Assembly (NCBI GenBank): GCA_964567085.1
Contig: CAZMKU010000035.1
Coordinates: 1 to 14,788, forward strand
DNA length: 14,788 bases
Source: SVTX01 sp964567085
GTDB taxonomy: Bacteria > Bacillota > Clostridia > Oscillospirales > CAG-272
Direction: 5' to 3'
Below the pieces are notes generated by a model. That model saw only the letters and a list, made by a program, of their open reading frames with translations. It was not told where the DNA came from and did not search any database. The translations under genes and the position numbers were made by a program. Positions 1 through 7,111 of this stretch are shown piece by piece (positions within the stretch are counted from its first letter, which is position 1; the number at the start of each line of letters is the position of its first letter).

Positions 1-104
1 CGGAATCGTAGTGCAGAGAGGACCTGGCGAAACATATAGTTTGAACGCATCTAACTGCCGCAGCTGCGTTCAGGCTACATCGCTCTCTTGGTAGGCTTTC
101 CTAC
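1..104 (-). ncRNA. Unassigned structured RNA, 5' part (runs off window)
   Basis: Downstream of the strong minus-strand promoter (111-139) lies a sequence with no credible reading frame but several complementary arms. Read on the minus strand there is a 5' hairpin (GTAGG/CCTAC, 104-91), then an AGAGAG/CTCTCT pairing (88-83 with 20-15) that encloses an 8-bp helix (TGAACGCA/TGCGTTCA, 72-65 with 49-42). The transcript leaves the window at base 1, so its length and 3' end are unknown. I compared it from memory with tmRNA, SRP RNA, RNase P RNA, T-box and SAM-I consensus elements and did not recognise it. A 6S- or raiA-type RNA remains possible but unproven. Alternatively this is a long 5' leader of a gene outside the window. 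Confidence 0.45.
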
Positions 105-110
105 ACTTAA

Positions 111-139
111 ATTTTATCATATTTTTGTGAATTTTTCAA
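111..139 (-). promoter_or_regulatory. Sigma-A promoter for the minus-strand RNA
   Basis: On the minus strand, -35 TTGAAA (139-134), a 17-base spacer and -10 TAAAAT (116-111), preceded by TGA, which makes an extended -10. The predicted start is near base 104. It faces away from the MATE promoter at 195-223, so the AT-rich block between them is a divergent promoter region. Confidence 0.7.
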
Positions 140-194
140 GCAAATACGCTGCAAAAAATTTTTTAATTTTTCAGAAAAACCGTCAATTTATCCT

Positions 195-223
195 TTGCAA
201 TTTTTGAAAATTTGTGATATAAT
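195..223 (+). promoter_or_regulatory. Promoter of the MATE gene leader
   Basis: -35 TTGCAA (195-200), a 17-base spacer, and a perfect -10 TATAAT (218-223) with an extended TGA just upstream. Transcription should begin near base 230, about 11 bases before the leader hairpin and 72 bases before the MATE start codon. Confidence 0.75.
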
Positions 224-240
224 ATTGGCAGTGCGTAGCC

Positions 241-284
241 AAAAGGCGTAAGTCCAGCTTATGGGACTTACGCCTTTTCTGCAT
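241..284 (+). terminator. Leader hairpin, possible attenuator
   Basis: A perfect 15-bp inverted repeat (241-255 and 264-278) with an 8-base loop. The right arm ends in TTTT and is followed after CTGCA by six more T residues. It looks like an intrinsic terminator, but lies between the promoter (start about 230) and the MATE ribosome binding site (290-295), so most transcripts might stop after about 50 bases. No aptamer would fit before it. It could be an attenuator, a terminator for a very short RNA, or an mRNA-stabilising 5' hairpin. Confidence 0.6.
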
Positions 285-301
285 TTTTTGGAGGTATTAT
301 T

Positions 302-1705
302 ATGGAAAAAGAAAATCAAAGCTATCTTGCCACCGAGCGTGTCGGCAAGCTTATGGGCAAATACGCCGTGCCCTGTATCATCTCACTTTTGGTCGGCGCT
401 CTTTATAACATCGTCGATCAGATATTTATCGCAAACGCCGACTATCTCGGCTCATACGGAAACGCCGCCAACACCATCGTGTTTCCCTTGACGGTCATCG
501 CCCTCGGTATTGCCGTAATGATCGGTGACGGCTGCTGTGCTTTTGTCAGCATCTCCCTTGGAAAGAAGAAGCCCGAAAATGCTACACGAAGCGTAGGAAA
601 CTCGATTCTTTTATGCGTAGTTGCAAGCATCGTATTGACCGCTATCTATCTGATCTTTGCCGATCCTATCCTTACAGCTTTTGGTGGTAGAGTTAACGCC
701 GAGACCTTTGCTCTCTCCAAGGAGTATTTCTTTTGGATCGCTCTCGGTATTCCGTTCTATATGTTTGGGCAGGCAATGAACCCCATTATCCGTGCGGACG
801 GCAACCCCAAGTTTGCTATGGGTTCTACGTTGGTCGGTGCTATACTGAATATCATTCTCGACCCTATCTTCATTTTCGGCTTCAAATGGGGCATGATGGG
901 AGCAGCTGTGGCTACCGTCATCGGTCAGATTACTACAGCAGTTCTTGCTGTGTGGTATCTGTTCCGCGCCAAGATCATCAAGCCTGCAAAGGTTGATTTC
1001 AAGCTCAAAAACAAAATTGTCGGTAAGACACTTTCTCTCGGACTTTGCTCCTTCCTTGCACAGATCTCGCTCGTGGCTGCTATGGCGGCAATCAACAATA
1101 TGATCCGCAAATACGGAGCTATGGATGCCATCTTCGGACAGGAGCAGTACGCACAGATTCCTATGGCTGTTGTCGGCATCGTAATGAAGTTCTTTCAGAT
1201 CGTGATTTCCATCGTCATCGGTATGGCGGCAGGCTGTATCCCGATTGTTGGATTCAATATGGGTGCGAAGATGCACGACAGAGTGAAAAAGCTGTTTTCA
1301 AAGCTCTTGATTGCAGAAGCAATCATCGGTGCGGTTGCACTTATTATCGTGGAGTTCTTCCCGAATGCGCTCATTCAGATCTTCGGTGCGGCTAACGAAA
1401 GCGTATATTACACCGATTTCGCCGTAAAAGCCTTCCGCATCTATCTTTGTATGATGATATTTGCTTGTGTAAATAAGGCAACATTTATCTTTTTGCAGGC
1501 AATGGGCAAGGCGGTGGAATCAACAATGCTCTCTATGGTGCGTGAGATCGTGTTCGGCGTTGGCTTCGCGCTGATCCTTCCTATGTTCTTTGGACTTGAC
1601 GGCGTGCTTTACTCGATGCCTGTATCGGATGTTCTCACGGCATGTATTTCTGCTATCTTGATTGTGAGAACTTACAAAGAGCTTAACAGCGCTAAAATAA
1701 AATGA
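302..1705 (+). CDS. MATE-family multidrug efflux transporter (MepA-like)
   Basis: A 467-residue integral membrane protein with the length and hydrophobic pattern of the 12-helix MATE family (Na+- or H+-coupled export of cationic drugs and metabolites across the cytoplasmic membrane). The N-terminus has the hallmark run of a MepA/NorM-type pump: a short polar leader, GKYAVPCIISLLVGALYNIVDQ, then a second helix ending before SLGKKKPENA. The second half repeats the first (LGLCSFLAQISLV near 240; FNMGAKMHDRVKK near 318), as expected for the two six-helix bundles. ATG 302 is chosen because GGAGGT (290-295) lies 6 bases upstream. The gene stands alone, with its own promoter and a hairpin-containing leader, and ends at a bidirectional terminator. 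The family is clear; the substrate cannot be told from sequence. Confidence 0.93.
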   Translation: MEKENQSYLATERVGKLMGKYAVPCIISLLVGALYNIVDQIFIANADYLGSYGNAANTIVFPLTVIALGIAVMIGDGCCAFVSISLGKKKPENATRSVGNSILLCVVASIVLTAIYLIFADPILTAFGGRVNAETFALSKEYFFWIALGIPFYMFGQAMNPIIRADGNPKFAMGSTLVGAILNIILDPIFIFGFKWGMMGAAVATVIGQITTAVLAVWYLFRAKIIKPAKVDFKLKNKIVGKTLSLGLCSFLAQISLVAAMAAINNMIRKYGAMDAIFGQEQYAQIPMAVVGIVMKFFQIVISIVIGMAAGCIPIVGFNMGAKMHDRVKKLFSKLLIAEAIIGAVALIIVEFFPNALIQIFGAANESVYYTDFAVKAFRIYLCMMIFACVNKATFIFLQAMGKAVESTMLSMVREIVFGVGFALILPMFFGLDGVLYSMPVSDVLTACISAILIVRTYKELNSAKIK

Positions 1706-1724
1706 GTATATAAAATAACCAATG

Positions 1725-1752
1725 AAAAAGGCGGATTTCTCCGCCTTTTTTA
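1725..1752. terminator. Bidirectional terminator between convergent genes
   Basis: An 11-bp perfect stem (AAAAAGGCGGA, 1725-1735, with its complement at 1740-1750) and a TTTC loop, A-tract on one side and T-tract on the other. It can end both the MATE transcript and the minus-strand transcript, whose last stop codon (1752-1750) touches it. Its arms are nearly identical to those of the terminator at 7112-7137. Confidence 0.85.
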
Positions 1753-2430
1753 ATATTCCGCTTTTTTCTTAAATATCTGCGCGATAGTTCTGCCCGTTAG
1801 TCTCGAAAACGTTTTTATGCTGAGAAAGAATTCTCTGCACGTCAATTTATCATAATACGTAGGATTTTCGGGAACGTAGCTTACCTTCCCTCTTATATCA
1901 CCCTCGTACACAAGTCTGTCGGCAAACAATTCAAGATAATCGTCGGGCTTATACTTACAAGCCTTGCCGTCAAGATAACCGAGCTTGATAAGTATATACG
2001 AGACAAACTCAATGCATGAAAACGCCTTGCTCACGGAAAAGCCGTGAAATATCGGCTGGGTTATAACCGAATACGTGTTATAAAGATACTCGGGATTTCC
2101 GAGATTTTTCTTTATATATTCGTCGACCGCCTTATATTCTTCCTCGCTGACGTCAAATTTAAACACCGCAATAGGCACGTCGCAATTTTCCTTCATTACG
2201 TATCTGTCAAGCGACTCACGAACGAGTCCCGCAAGGAAAAGCCCCCTGTGCTTGGGTCTCGCGTAAGCGTAAATATGCTCAAAATCCTCGTCGAGCGTGA
2301 TAGCCGTATGATTATATTTGAGCCCTCCGCACTTCCGCAGCATTTTGCCAAAGCCCGTGCCCGTTCTTGAGATCATTACGTAAATATGCTTGTCGCGTAC
2401 GGTGTTATCTGAAATTATTATATCCTCCAT
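1750..2430 (-). CDS. Permuted papain-fold (NlpC/P60-like, YiiX-type) putative cysteine hydrolase
   Basis: A 226-residue soluble protein without signal peptide or membrane helix. It has the circularly permuted papain-fold order, in which the His comes first and the Cys later. His41 sits in a KYNHTAITLD context after an SRTGTGFGKMLR segment, and Cys139 lies in FSCIEFV at the start of a hydrophobic helix. Such proteins are amidases or peptidases of the YiiX/NlpC-P60-like superfamily, often linked to cell-wall peptides or lipids; the substrate here is unknown. ATG 2430 is preferred over an in-frame GTG at 2436 because GAGGTG lies directly upstream of the ATG and would overlap the GTG. The gene starts 33 bases after the flavoprotein stop codon, with no terminator between, so the two form an operon. 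The assignment rests on motifs. Confidence 0.7.
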   Translation of the reverse strand: MEDIIISDNTVRDKHIYVMISRTGTGFGKMLRKCGGLKYNHTAITLDEDFEHIYAYARPKHRGLFLAGLVRESLDRYVMKENCDVPIAVFKFDVSEEEYKAVDEYIKKNLGNPEYLYNTYSVITQPIFHGFSVSKAFSCIEFVSYILIKLGYLDGKACKYKPDDYLELFADRLVYEGDIRGKVSYVPENPTYYDKLTCREFFLSIKTFSRLTGRTIAQIFKKKAEY

Positions 2431-2463
2431 ATACACCTCACATCGTCGGAGATCGCGTTGCTC

Positions 2464-3855
2464 TTAATTTTCAACGTCAATATTGCAGATCTTATCCGCA
2501 ACGAAAATACCCATAGCGCCCGCCTGCGAAAGTCCGCGCGTGATACCCGAGCCGTCACCGATCATATACGCGCCGTCCATAACCTCAAAATTGCCGTTGT
2601 GCTGGGGACGGATGCTGTAATACTTGTTCTCGCAGCCGTAAAGGAGCGTATCGTCGTTCGCCGTACCGGGAGCAACCTTGTCGAGCGCGTAAATAGTCTC
2701 GATAATATTCGTAAGAGCTCTGTAAGGCAAAACGATAGAAAGGTCTCCGGGGTATGCCTTCATCGTAGGAATTACCGAGTTCGCGCCAAGACGGTGATCG
2801 TTCGTTCTGCGACCGCGAATAAGGTCGCCGAATCTCTGAACTATAATGTTTCCGTCGCCCGCAAAGTTCATATTTTTAGCTATATTTTCAGCGTATTCCG
2901 TGGGCTTATTGAAGTTGCCGTTGAAATGAATGGAATTGAGGATCGCAAAGTTGCAGTTATCGGTCTTCTTCTCGGGCTCGGCGTAGCTATGACCGTTCGC
3001 GGTAATAACGCCGTGGTTGTTTTCAGCAGAAACAAGACCGCCCTGATTGAAGCAGAACATTCTCGTTCTGTCCTCAAACGTCTTTGTTCTGTAATGGATC
3101 TTCGGCTCGTAGATCTTGGACGAAAATTCGCGCCAGATAATATCCTTCATCTCAACTCGAACGCCGATATCAACGCTGTTCGCGTTCATCTTGATACCGA
3201 ACTTATTACAGAAGGATTTTACGAATTCAGCGCCGCTTCTGCCCGTCGCGATAATTATCTTATCAGCCTCGATGGTGTCTGCAATATTGTGCTTGATAAT
3301 ATTAAGAATATACGTATCGCCCTCACGGTCAACCGACTTACATTCCGTACCCGAGAGCATAGTAACGCCGTGCTCTCCGAGCCATGCGATAAGCTTCTGC
3401 ATGGTCTTGAAATTCTTGTCCGTTCCGAGATGACGAACGTTCATATCAAGCAGGCGGAGATTGTTCTGAAGACACTTGAGCTTGAGCTCCTCGTTGGAGC
3501 GGTAAAGCTCGGGGTAGTCGTCCGCAAAGGATTCGAGCACCGAGTCCACCTTGTTTATATACTTCATAGCGAGCGTCTCGCCAAGCTCGTCGCCCATATA
3601 TCCGCCGTAAGCCGTACCGATATTGAATTTACCGTCGGAAAACGCGCCAGCGCCCGCATATCCGCCCGTAATAGAGCAGACCTTACAGTGTACGCACGCC
3701 TTATTGTGTCCTGCGGGACACTTTCTCTTTTCAAGCTCGTGACCGAGCTCGATAATAGTTACGTCAAGAGCGGGGTTGTTCTGCTTTAATTCATAAGCCG
3801 CCATAAGACCGCCGATGCCGCCGCCTACTATTGCTACGTTTGTTTTCTTCATCAT
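2464..3855 (-). CDS. FAD-dependent dehydrogenase, COG2509 type
   Basis: A 463-residue cytosolic flavoprotein. Residues 7-22 form a Rossmann nucleotide-binding start (VAIVGGGIGGLMAAYE), followed by the acidic strand end VTIIE near 33-37. It has the family-specific block GAGAFSDGKFN (about 68-78) and a C-terminal FAD-closing segment with GDGSGITRGLSQAGAMG. This matches the uncharacterised FAD-dependent dehydrogenases of COG2509, widespread in Clostridia. Four cysteines (46, 54, 57, 60) form a C-x7-C-x2-C-x2-C cluster just before the conserved block and could hold a metal or Fe-S centre, or a redox disulfide. ATG 3855 follows AGAGGA by 8 bases; the adjacent ATG at 3852 is less well spaced. It is first in an operon with the hydrolase at 2430. 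The substrate is unknown. Confidence 0.85.
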   Translation of the reverse strand: MMKKTNVAIVGGGIGGLMAAYELKQNNPALDVTIIELGHELEKRKCPAGHNKACVHCKVCSITGGYAGAGAFSDGKFNIGTAYGGYMGDELGETLAMKYINKVDSVLESFADDYPELYRSNEELKLKCLQNNLRLLDMNVRHLGTDKNFKTMQKLIAWLGEHGVTMLSGTECKSVDREGDTYILNIIKHNIADTIEADKIIIATGRSGAEFVKSFCNKFGIKMNANSVDIGVRVEMKDIIWREFSSKIYEPKIHYRTKTFEDRTRMFCFNQGGLVSAENNHGVITANGHSYAEPEKKTDNCNFAILNSIHFNGNFNKPTEYAENIAKNMNFAGDGNIIVQRFGDLIRGRRTNDHRLGANSVIPTMKAYPGDLSIVLPYRALTNIIETIYALDKVAPGTANDDTLLYGCENKYYSIRPQHNGNFEVMDGAYMIGDGSGITRGLSQAGAMGIFVADKICNIDVEN

Positions 3856-3899
3856 TTTTTTGTTCCTCTTTTATATATTCGCGTTTTAATCCATTCTAT

Positions 3900-3928
3900 A
3901 TTATACACCAAAACTCCCCATCTGTCAA
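3900..3928 (-). promoter_or_regulatory. Perfect consensus promoter of the flavoprotein operon
   Basis: On the minus strand, TTGACA (3928-3923), a 17-base spacer and TATAAT (3905-3900), a full match to the sigma-A consensus. The start should be near 3893, leaving a leader of about 40 bases before ATG 3855. Strong basal transcription is expected; no operator-like inverted repeat is evident. Confidence 0.85.
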
Positions 3929-3989
3929 GTAGTCGCCAAACTCGCGCAAATTTCATAAAATGGAATAAGACCTCCGTTTAATTTTTTAT

Positions 3990-4018
3990 TTATTCAAGTG
4001 TTTAAAGATGGCTATACT
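3990..4018 (+). promoter_or_regulatory. Weak candidate promoter for mazF
   Basis: A -10-like TATACT (4013-4018) lies about 50 bases before the mazF start codon. The -35 region at the right distance (3990-3995, TTATTC) is a poor match. It is listed because the gene needs a promoter and its upstream neighbour is divergent. Confidence 0.3.
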
Positions 4019-4066
4019 CTGTCAAAACTATTCTCGAAGACAATAAAAGAAGAAAAGAGAAGCATC

Positions 4067-4507
4067 ATGATCCAACAAATAAAAAGAGGAGATATTTTTT
4101 ACGCGGACTTGAGTCCTGTAATTGGCTCGGAGCAAGGCGGACTGCGGCCCGTTCTTATCGTTCAGAACGATGTGGGAAACAAGCACAGCCCCACCGTTAT
4201 CGCGGCGGCAATTACATCTAAAATGGGCAAGGCCCGTCTTCCGACACATATTGATATTTACAAGGACAAGGTAGGTCTTCAGAAGGATTCGGTAATTCTT
4301 CTCGAGCAGATAAGAACGCTCGACAAGCGGCGCTTAAAAGAAAAAATGGGACATCTTGACGACGACGTGATGATGAAGGTGAATTCAGCGATCGCCGTAA
4401 GCTTCGGGCTCTCTCCCGAGCACGCGCCCGCAGAAGATCCTCATCGCGTTCCTGTAATACAAAATCAAGGCGCGGTCGCAGTACAAGGCAACAACGAGGT
4501 AAAATAA
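4067..4507 (+). CDS. mazF: MazF/PemK-family endoribonuclease toxin (EndoA-like), solitary
   Basis: A 146-residue protein matching the sequence-specific mRNA interferases of the MazF/EndoA family, which cut single-stranded RNA at short motifs. Residues 5-35 contain the family signature (RGDIFYADLSPVIGSEQGG, then RPVLIVQND). The catalytic pair Arg27 and Thr50 (in AAAITS) is present, and the dimer-side block with DSVILLEQIRTLDK and HLDDD follows. Bacillus EndoA has 116 residues; here a polar tail of about 30 residues follows the conserved core. ATG 4067 is chosen because the family N-terminus begins a few residues before KRGD; the open frame upstream has no family similarity. No MazE/CopG-like antitoxin gene is adjacent on either side, although such toxins are usually second in a two-gene operon. 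Confidence 0.9.
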   Translation: MIQQIKRGDIFYADLSPVIGSEQGGLRPVLIVQNDVGNKHSPTVIAAAITSKMGKARLPTHIDIYKDKVGLQKDSVILLEQIRTLDKRRLKEKMGHLDDDVMMKVNSAIAVSFGLSPEHAPAEDPHRVPVIQNQGAVAVQGNNEVK

Positions 4508-4561
4508 TTCTCCCAAATCGAATTCTCCCGACAAAAAGTTAAATATTTATCTATTTAGCAC

Positions 4562-4590
4562 TTGATTTATTTATAAAAATGTGTTAAAAT
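4562..4590 (+). promoter_or_regulatory. Promoter of fba
   Basis: -35 TTGATT (4562-4567), a 17-base spacer, and -10 TAAAAT (4585-4590) with an upstream TGT extended element. The start falls near 4597, about 30 bases before ATG 4627. The region 4508-4560 shows no terminator for mazF, so some readthrough into fba is possible. Confidence 0.75.
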
Positions 4591-4626
4591 ATAAGGGTGT
4601 AAAAAACTTATTACGGAGAATACATT

Positions 4627-5586
4627 ATGGCACTTGTAACAACCAAAGAAATGTTCAAAAAGGCATACGCGGGCGGCTACGCCATCGGCGCCTTCAACAT
4701 CAACAACATGGAAATCATCCAGGCTATCACCGACGCGGCGGCAGAGGAAAAATCCCCCGTCATCCTTCAGGTTTCGGCGGGCGCGAGAAAGTACGCGGGT
4801 CACGAATATCTGCTCGGTCTCGCTAACGCGGCGATCGCTTCCTCGGGCATTGACCTCGCTCTCCACCTCGACCACGGCGATACGTTCGAGCTTTGCAAAT
4901 CCTGTATCGACGGCGGCTTTACGTCCGTTATGATCGACGGCTCACACCACGCTTACGAGGACAATATCGCTCTTACGAAAAAGGTAGTTGAATACGCTCA
5001 CGCGCACGGCTGCGTTGTTGAGGGTGAGCTTGGCGTTCTCGCGGGAATCGAGGACGACGTCGTTGCGGCTCATTCTACCTACACCCGTCCCGAGGAGGTT
5101 GAGGATTTCGTTACCAGAACGGGCGTTGACTCCCTCGCTATCTCTATCGGTACAAGCCACGGCGCGTACAAATTCACACCCGCGCAATGCACAAGAAACG
5201 AAAAGGGCATTCTCGTCCCCCCGCCCCTTCGCTTTGATATTCTCGAGGAGATCGAAAAGAGACTCCCCGAATTCCCCATCGTTCTTCACGGAGCTTCGTC
5301 CGTGCCCCAGCATCTCGTAGCAGAGATCAACGCGCTCGGCGGCAAGATGCCCGACGCTATCGGTATTCCCGAGGAGCAGCTTCGTCAGGCGGCAAAGATG
5401 GCGGTTTGCAAGATCAATATCGACTCCGACATCCGTATCGCTATGACCGCGGGTATCCGTCGAGTATTCAATGACAAGCCCGACGCTTTCGACCCCAGAG
5501 TTTATCTCAAGGAAGCAAGAACCGAGGTCAAGAAAATGGTTCAGCACAAGATCAAAAACGTGCTTGGATCGTCAGGAACACTTTGA
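4627..5586 (+). CDS. fba: Fructose-bisphosphate aldolase, class II
   Basis: A 319-residue Zn-dependent aldolase of glycolysis and gluconeogenesis, which cleaves fructose 1,6-bisphosphate to dihydroxyacetone phosphate and glyceraldehyde 3-phosphate in the cytosol. The TIM-barrel signatures are in order: GAFNINNMEI (21-30), LHLDHGD with catalytic Asp82 and Zn ligand His83, VEGELG with Glu134, GTSHGAYKF with Zn ligand His178, VLHGASSVP with Zn ligand His221, and the phosphate-binding INIDSDIR near 263-270. It carries the insert around 235-260 found in the roughly 310-residue class II subgroup. GGAG (4615-4618) is 8 bases before ATG 4627. It has its own promoter and a UUCG-loop terminator, so it is monocistronic. 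Nothing looks unusual. Confidence 0.96.
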   Translation: MALVTTKEMFKKAYAGGYAIGAFNINNMEIIQAITDAAAEEKSPVILQVSAGARKYAGHEYLLGLANAAIASSGIDLALHLDHGDTFELCKSCIDGGFTSVMIDGSHHAYEDNIALTKKVVEYAHAHGCVVEGELGVLAGIEDDVVAAHSTYTRPEEVEDFVTRTGVDSLAISIGTSHGAYKFTPAQCTRNEKGILVPPPLRFDILEEIEKRLPEFPIVLHGASSVPQHLVAEINALGGKMPDAIGIPEEQLRQAAKMAVCKINIDSDIRIAMTAGIRRVFNDKPDAFDPRVYLKEARTEVKKMVQHKIKNVLGSSGTL

Positions 5587-5587
5587 T

Positions 5588-5614
5588 AAAAAGCCCGCTT
5601 CGGCGGGCTTTTTT
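5588..5614 (+). terminator. fba terminator with UUCG tetraloop
   Basis: An 11-bp stem ending in GCCCGC closed by a stable C(UUCG)G tetraloop (loop 5599-5602), preceded by A residues and followed by a T-tract, starting one base after the stop codon. Confidence 0.92.
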
Positions 5615-5880
5615 GAGTGCAGAGTTAAGAGTGCGGAATGCAGAGTTGAAACAAAATTCGCAGTGGGACGACGTCCTCGGCATCCCGAATCCGCGCAGGC
5701 TCCTTCCACCGCCATCGCGAGAACCTCAAAACTCATTTCATTCGTTTTGAGGACCTCTGGCGGTCCCCCTCCCTCTCGGAGGGAGGTTTCATTAGCACTT
5801 GCGGGTCGTCGAGGCGCCGACCCCTACAACTCCGCACTCTGCACTCTGTACTCTGTACTCTGCACTTCATCTGCTCTGCA
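5615..5880. repeat. Dispersed intergenic repeat, copy A (MITE-like, no ORF)
   Basis: Fills the gap between fba and cca. The left end (5615-5650) carries GAGTGCAGAGTT-type units whose reverse complements (AACTC..GCACTCTGCACT) recur at the right end (5826-5869), giving imperfect terminal inverted repeats. The right end has four tandem 7-mers (CACTCTG/TACTCTG, 5835-5862). Inside are the palindrome GGACGACGTCC (5666-5676), a nested stem (ACCGCCA and CCTCAAAAC at 5708-5732 pairing with 5744-5764), and a CCTCC/GGAGG hairpin near 5770-5786. A 48-base segment (5795-5842) recurs at 7295-7342 with 4 mismatches. No transposase is encoded, so it is a non-autonomous or palindromic repeat. Confidence 0.65.
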
Positions 5881-5892
5881 CTTATTTGATTG

Positions 5893-5921
5893 TTGACGAA
5901 ACTAAAAATTTATAGTATAAT
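5893..5921 (+). promoter_or_regulatory. Promoter of cca
   Basis: -35 TTGACG (5893-5898), a 17-base spacer, and perfect -10 TATAAT (5916-5921). The start is near 5928, which rules out the in-frame TTG at 5890 as the translation start and supports ATG 5953. Confidence 0.85.
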
Positions 5922-5952
5922 ATACTTACACACAAAAGAAAGGGGGCTTACG

Positions 5953-7110
5953 ATGCAGATTATTTTTCCCGACAACGTAATAAAAATTATCGGAATTTTA
6001 AATAAAAACAATAAAAGCGCATACGCGGTCGGCGGTTGCGTACGCGATTCGATAATGGAAAGAGATCCCGTCGATTGGGATATTACAACGTCCGCTACCC
6101 CCGACGAAATGCTTGAGATTTTCACGCTCGAGGGAATCAGAACCATCCCCACGGGACTGAAGCACGGCACGGTCTCGGTTCTTCTCGACGGAGTGACGTA
6201 CGAATGCACGACTTATCGAATTGAGGGAAGCTACTCAGACTCGCGACACCCCGATTTCGTTGAGTTTACAGGGGATATCCGCGACGATCTTTCCCGCCGC
6301 GACTTTACCGTAAACGCTATTGCGGCTCATCCTGACGGCGAATTTATTGACATATTTAGCGGCATCAACGACATAGAAAACAAAATCATTCGCTGTGTGG
6401 GTAACCCCAAGGAAAGATTTTGCGAGGACGCCCTCCGCATACTCCGCGCGCTTCGTTTTTCCGCAACGCTTGGCTTTAAAATTGAAAAGTCCACGTTTGA
6501 CGCGGCTTTCATCACAAAAAAGGGGCTTGCAAACGTATCTATGGAGCGAAAAATGACCGAAATATCAAAAATAATCACGTCGGGCGGCGCGGACGACGGC
6601 GTCAAAAATATATTCAAATTAGGTCTTGAAAACTATCTTATTAAAGGTCTCAAAAAGCCGAGAATTTCCCTGCTCTCCGTTCCCGCGACCTTCGAATCGA
6701 GAATGGCGGCGCTGCTCTCAGGCACACAAGGGGTCGACCTCGCCGCCCTGAAGCTTTCAAAAAAGCAGGCTTCGGGAATCAAAATGCTTATGGAAAAGCC
6801 TATTTTTGACGGTCAGAACGACAGCGAAGCTTTGGCGAGAAGGACGATAAGATACTACGGAGATATGGCGCGCGAGGTGTGTGGATTTCACGGGCGAATG
6901 TCGCTGAAATCCCTTGTGGAAAAAGAGATTTCCCACAATGCCTGCGTAAGCATTTCGGGACTTGCCATAAACGGAACTCATCTTATATCCCTCGGTGTGG
7001 AAAAACACAAAATAAGCTCTTATCTCACGGCTGCTCTCGAGCTTGTAATTGAATTTCCCGAGAAGAATAACGAAGCTGATCTGATTGAATTTATAAAAAA
7101 CAAAATATGA
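5953..7110 (+). CDS. cca: CCA tRNA nucleotidyltransferase / poly(A) polymerase family
   Basis: A 385-residue class II nucleotidyltransferase that adds or repairs the 3' CCA of tRNA. The catalytic head has AVGGCVRD (25-32), the metal-binding pair Asp41/Asp43 in VDWDITT, the loop TGLKHGT near 67-73, YECTTYR (83-89) and the nucleotide-selecting LSRRDFTVNA (113-122). The neck begins with a typical ERFCEDALRILRALRF run near 158-173. The C-terminal body is short and divergent, with no HD motif seen. ATG 5953 follows a purine-rich AAAGGGGG site and lies downstream of the promoter. Whether it adds CCA, or only CC or A, cannot be decided by motif alone; the window has no second nucleotidyltransferase. 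The gene is monocistronic between two repeat blocks. Confidence 0.92.
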   Translation: MQIIFPDNVIKIIGILNKNNKSAYAVGGCVRDSIMERDPVDWDITTSATPDEMLEIFTLEGIRTIPTGLKHGTVSVLLDGVTYECTTYRIEGSYSDSRHPDFVEFTGDIRDDLSRRDFTVNAIAAHPDGEFIDIFSGINDIENKIIRCVGNPKERFCEDALRILRALRFSATLGFKIEKSTFDAAFITKKGLANVSMERKMTEISKIITSGGADDGVKNIFKLGLENYLIKGLKKPRISLLSVPATFESRMAALLSGTQGVDLAALKLSKKQASGIKMLMEKPIFDGQNDSEALARRTIRYYGDMAREVCGFHGRMSLKSLVEKEISHNACVSISGLAINGTHLISLGVEKHKISSYLTAALELVIEFPEKNNEADLIEFIKNKI

Positions 7111-7111
7111 T

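Noticed and set aside
1..104. T-box, SAM-I riboswitch, tmRNA or SRP RNA
   Set aside because: An AGAGAG segment recalls T-box and SAM-I starts, but the following conserved boxes of those classes are absent, and no tmRNA or SRP signature could be found.
2458..3789. Long open frame of 443 codons on the plus strand opposite the flavoprotein gene
   Set aside because: It mirrors the minus-strand coding sequence, has no recognisable domain or ribosome binding site, and the minus-strand protein has clear FAD motifs, promoter and Shine-Dalgarno.
5471..5896. 141-codon open frame crossing the fba end and the repeat block
   Set aside because: It overlaps fba out of frame, then runs through a terminator and palindromic repeats; its translation is low-complexity and resembles no protein.
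5890..5952. Upstream TTG start for cca giving a 406-residue protein
   Set aside because: The TTG precedes the -35 box of the gene's own consensus promoter, so it would not be on the transcript.
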